From: Zygophlyctis sp. KS116
Lineage: Eukaryota > Chytridiomycota
Reading direction: 5' to 3'
Length of the DNA: 29,643 nt
NCBI GenBank assembly: GCA_054661495.1
Contig: BAAFSQ010000114.1
Coordinates: 1 to 29,643, forward strand
Part shown: piece after piece, positions 28,289 to 29,643 of the stretch
Numbering within the stretch: position 1 is the stretch's first letter
Layout: each line of letters starts with the position of its first letter
Notes under the pieces: model-generated
Told to the model about the DNA's origin: nothing
Database searches by the model: none
The model's input: only the letters and a program-made list of their open reading frames with translations
Position numbers and translations under genes: made by a program

Positions 28289-28760
28289 TTATTCTTCATC
28301 TTCTTCTCCAGCCTCATCAGCTGCAATATTAAAGTATTTTAGCTGATAAGTGGTTTTAGAGGTAGCAATTACTCTTAACCAGTCCCGCAATTCATTCTTT
28401 TTCAAAAACTTTTTAGTAAGATATTTGATATAACGTTTTGGGAAAGGAACGCCAGGAGATACAGTAATATTTAAAGAAGTATTTGATCCCTTTGCAATAG
28501 TTACAGATCCCGAAAGATTATTTGTTCTTCCTCCAACCTTGATTCTATCATGTAGAAATTTCTCATAAGCAGCCAAATCAAAGATTGAGTCATTGACTGG
28601 ACCAGAACAATCAATCACAAATTTACTTGGAGTTTTTTCCTTCTTCTACAAAATGAGAAAATATTGAGCAAACTGCAAAGAGCTACTCTATCATTCCTCC
28701 TTTTGAGAAATTAAGAATGCTTGCAGTTAATAAAATACTTACAGTGAGTTGTTTAACCAT
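28289..28760 (-). CDS. RPL22: Large-subunit ribosomal protein eL22
   Basis: Exons 28760-28743 (ATG plus five codons) and 28645-28289 give 124 aa. The separating intron is 97 nt (28646-28742, GTAAGT...TAG), by far the longest here. The product matches eL22, a component of the 60S subunit: 'KFVIDCSGPVNDSIFDLAAYEKFLHDRIKVGGR..NLSG', 'VPFPKRYIKYLTKKFLKKNELRDWLRVIATSK..YQLKYFNI' and an acidic C-terminus (DEAGEEDEE). The first exon supplies MVKQLT, joining to 'KKEKTPSKFVID'. An intron near the start codon is a common feature of fungal ribosomal-protein genes. Its 3' end is 21 bp from the convergent thiouridylase stop. Confidence 0.96.
28646..28742 (-). other. Exceptionally long (97-nt) eL22 intron with an internal hairpin
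   Basis: The arms at 28671-28678 and 28721-28728 are perfect 8-bp complements (AACTGCAA/TTGCAGTT). Further pairing inside the loop (CATTC with GAATG, CTC with GAG) extends the structure. Folding out the 58-nt segment would leave about 39 nt of linear intron, closer to the length of the others. No clear box C/D or H/ACA pattern is visible, so an encoded snoRNA is not supported. Confidence 0.7.
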
Positions 28761-28884
28761 TTTTGGATTTTTTTTACTCTTGTGGCTCAGTGAAACACAA
28801 TTTAGTACTGTGAGTGTGTCTTTGTGGCACCTTGGGACCGCCTAGGTTCAAGTTTTAGTTGAGGTGTTAAATACAACTTGAACA
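28761..28884. promoter_or_regulatory. 124-bp divergent promoter region (eL22 / Ist3) with a tRNA-like B box
   Basis: The region between two start codons. It contains AGGTTCAAGTTTTAG (28844-28858), resembling a Pol III B box within a foldable T-arm, and TGGCTCAGTG (28783-28792), resembling an A box. A complete cloverleaf does not form, so I do not call a tRNA. Confidence 0.35.
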
Positions 28885-29339
28885 ATGCAGCAAATACAAA
28901 AGATTCAAAAGCTGAATCAGCTAGAACTTGATCAAGGTCTAACAGACACTGCATCATGGCATGATCAATTTAGAAATTCAGCTTATATTTATGTTGGAGG
29001 TTTAGACTTGAATTTAACTGAAGGTGATATTATCACTATATTTTCTCAGTAAGTATTAGTTTTTAATTTTATAGATATGGTGAAATTGTGGATATTAATT
29101 TAATCAGAGATAAAGAGACTGGTAAAAGTAAAGGATATGGATTTTTGGCTTTTGAAGATCAGAGATCTACTGTTTTGGCAATTGATAATCTGAATGGGTT
29201 TAAGCTTTTGGGAAGAATGCTTAGAGTGGATCATGTTGCTAATTACAAGGGGCCATCACAGACTAAAAAACAAGACTATGATGCAGAGGCTGAGAGAGAA
29301 AGGAGAAATCAAATTAGACCATGGCATCTCAAGGAGTAG
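28885..29339 (+). CDS. IST3: Ist3/Snu17-like RRM protein of the RES splicing complex
   Basis: Exons 28885-29048 and 29075-29339 give 142 aa. The 26-nt intron (29049-29074, GTAAGT donor) lies inside the RRM ('TIFSQ/YGEIVDINL'). Ist3 (RBMX2 in animals) binds the activated spliceosome with Bud13 and Pml1 to promote splicing and nuclear retention of pre-mRNA. Motifs: 'SWHDQFRNSAYIYVGGLDLNLTEGDII' leading into RNP2, 'KGYGFLAFED' as RNP1, 'RSTVLAIDNLNGFKLLGRMLRVDHVANY', then a short charged tail. The N-terminal 'QKIQKLNQLELDQG' is typical of the family. It lies in a genome whose introns are mostly under 34 nt, so its partner machinery is of interest. A decayed copy of its 3' end follows. Confidence 0.94.
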
Positions 29340-29398
29340 TCTCCATACTAAATACAATCAAAAAGTTTTAAAGTGTATAACAATTATATTATTGAAAA

Positions 29399-29477
29399 CA
29401 TGTTGCTAATTTTGAGGGGCCATCACTGCAGACAATGGTGCAGAGGCCGAAAGAGAAAGCAGAAATCACATTGAACT
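29399..29477 (+). pseudogene. Degenerate duplicate of the Ist3 3' end
   Basis: Bases from 29399 repeat 29232-29315 of the Ist3 gene with small gaps and substitutions: CATGTTGCTAATT..., GGGGCCATCAC, ATGGTGCAGAGGC for ATGATGCAGAGGC, and GAGAGAAA..AGAAATCA. The reading frame is not preserved and no upstream RRM is present. This is a tail-only segmental duplication of about 80 bp, shifted 3' by about 165 bp, that has decayed. Confidence 0.8.
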
Positions 29478-29599
29478 AAAAAGAAAGGACTTCATTTCCA
29501 TCTCTAAATGGAGTAGATTTCTGTTTTAATTAAAATAAATAAGTTAAAAGTAAATGCAATATTATTAAAAAAACAATTTAGTAAAGGCAACGTGTCAGA

Positions 29600-29643
29600 A
29601 TGAACCATCTTCCCTTCCAAAAGCCTGGAAAAGCAATTGGAGC
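29600..29643 (+). CDS. Possible 5' end of a further gene, cut by the window edge
   Basis: An ATG at 29600 opens a frame reading MNHLPFQKPGKAIG to the last base. About 120 bp of AT-rich noncoding DNA precedes it, as expected for a gene start in this dense region. Fourteen codons are too few for recognition and the call is tentative. Confidence 0.3.
   Translation, partial: MNHLPFQKPGKAIG

Noticed and set aside
28646-28742. An intron-encoded box C/D or H/ACA snoRNA in eL22
   Set aside because: Only an ATGATAG-like box is present; no CTGA D box near the other end and no ACA in the right place.
28776-28866. A functional tRNA gene
   Set aside because: Acceptor strands do not pair well, and the D arm would need a loop of over 20 nt.
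1-29643. CRISPR arrays, insertion sequences, bacterial operons or riboswitches
   Set aside because: No regularly spaced repeats, transposase or terminal repeats seen; all genes are eukaryotic with spliceosomal introns.

Overview
The window is nuclear DNA from an AT-rich, very gene-dense fungus or close fungal relative. Supporting genes are a Spa2/GIT polarisome scaffold, a fungal-type two-half phosphofructokinase with the N-terminal glyoxalase-like domain, a fungal DUF1769 protein, a LysM-GH18 chitinase, a probable chitin-active LPMO tail, Ist3 and NPR2. Mitochondria are implied by Mdj1-like and Mtu1-like genes. I cannot assign a species; an early-diverging (chytrid- or Rozellomycota-grade) lineage is only a guess from the compactness. 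About 23 intact or partial genes, one tandem pseudogene, one gene-tail duplicate and one tRNA fit in 29.6 kb. I reconstructed 53 introns in the intact genes by joining frames at conserved protein motifs. All but one are about 22-33 nt (one may be 19 nt); the exception is a 97-nt intron in eL22.

Layout. 1-5198 (+): LPMO tail, CREG-like secreted protein, AP-1 gamma-adaptin, aldose 1-epimerase with a frameshift. 5185-8141 (-): CRAL-TRIO membrane protein and AATF/Bfr2, one nucleotide apart. 8142-12787: a cell-surface cluster of three plus-strand and three minus-strand small secreted, probably GPI-anchored proteins. 12788-14685 (-): Spa2. 14840-19062 (+): DUF1769 protein, then phosphofructokinase 7 nt later. 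19173-22272 (-): LysM-chitinase, a small four-TM protein, tRNA-Ala(AGC), short-chain dehydrogenase. 22327-23827 (+): coronin. 23873-27181 (-): NPR2, a YecM-family protein, mitochondrial DnaJ. 27209-28267 (+): tRNA 2-thiouridylase. 28289-28760 (-): eL22. 28885-29339 (+): Ist3, followed by a decayed copy of its own tail.

The most novel part is 8484-12665. Four of its genes share an eight-cysteine domain with nearly fixed spacing (C-x14-C-x6-C-x9-C-x15/17-C-x14-C-x14-22-C-x7-C), which I cannot match to a named family. One of them (10107) carries a Met/Asn/Gly-rich stalk fused in front of it, and the neighbour at 9366 is a Met-Gly stalk alone. Five of the six genes have the same layout: a mini-exon of 33-39 nt coding the start of the signal peptide, a phase-0 tiny intron, then a mature protein starting near 'AQ'. 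This looks like a locally duplicating, domain-shuffling surface-protein locus. One member (10867) has lost both introns and one (12124) is a pseudogene.

Other points: convergent stop codons overlap by 14 bp (5185-5198); divergent start codons lie only 27 bp apart (27182-27208); the YecM-like gene belongs to a family I know mainly from bacteria.
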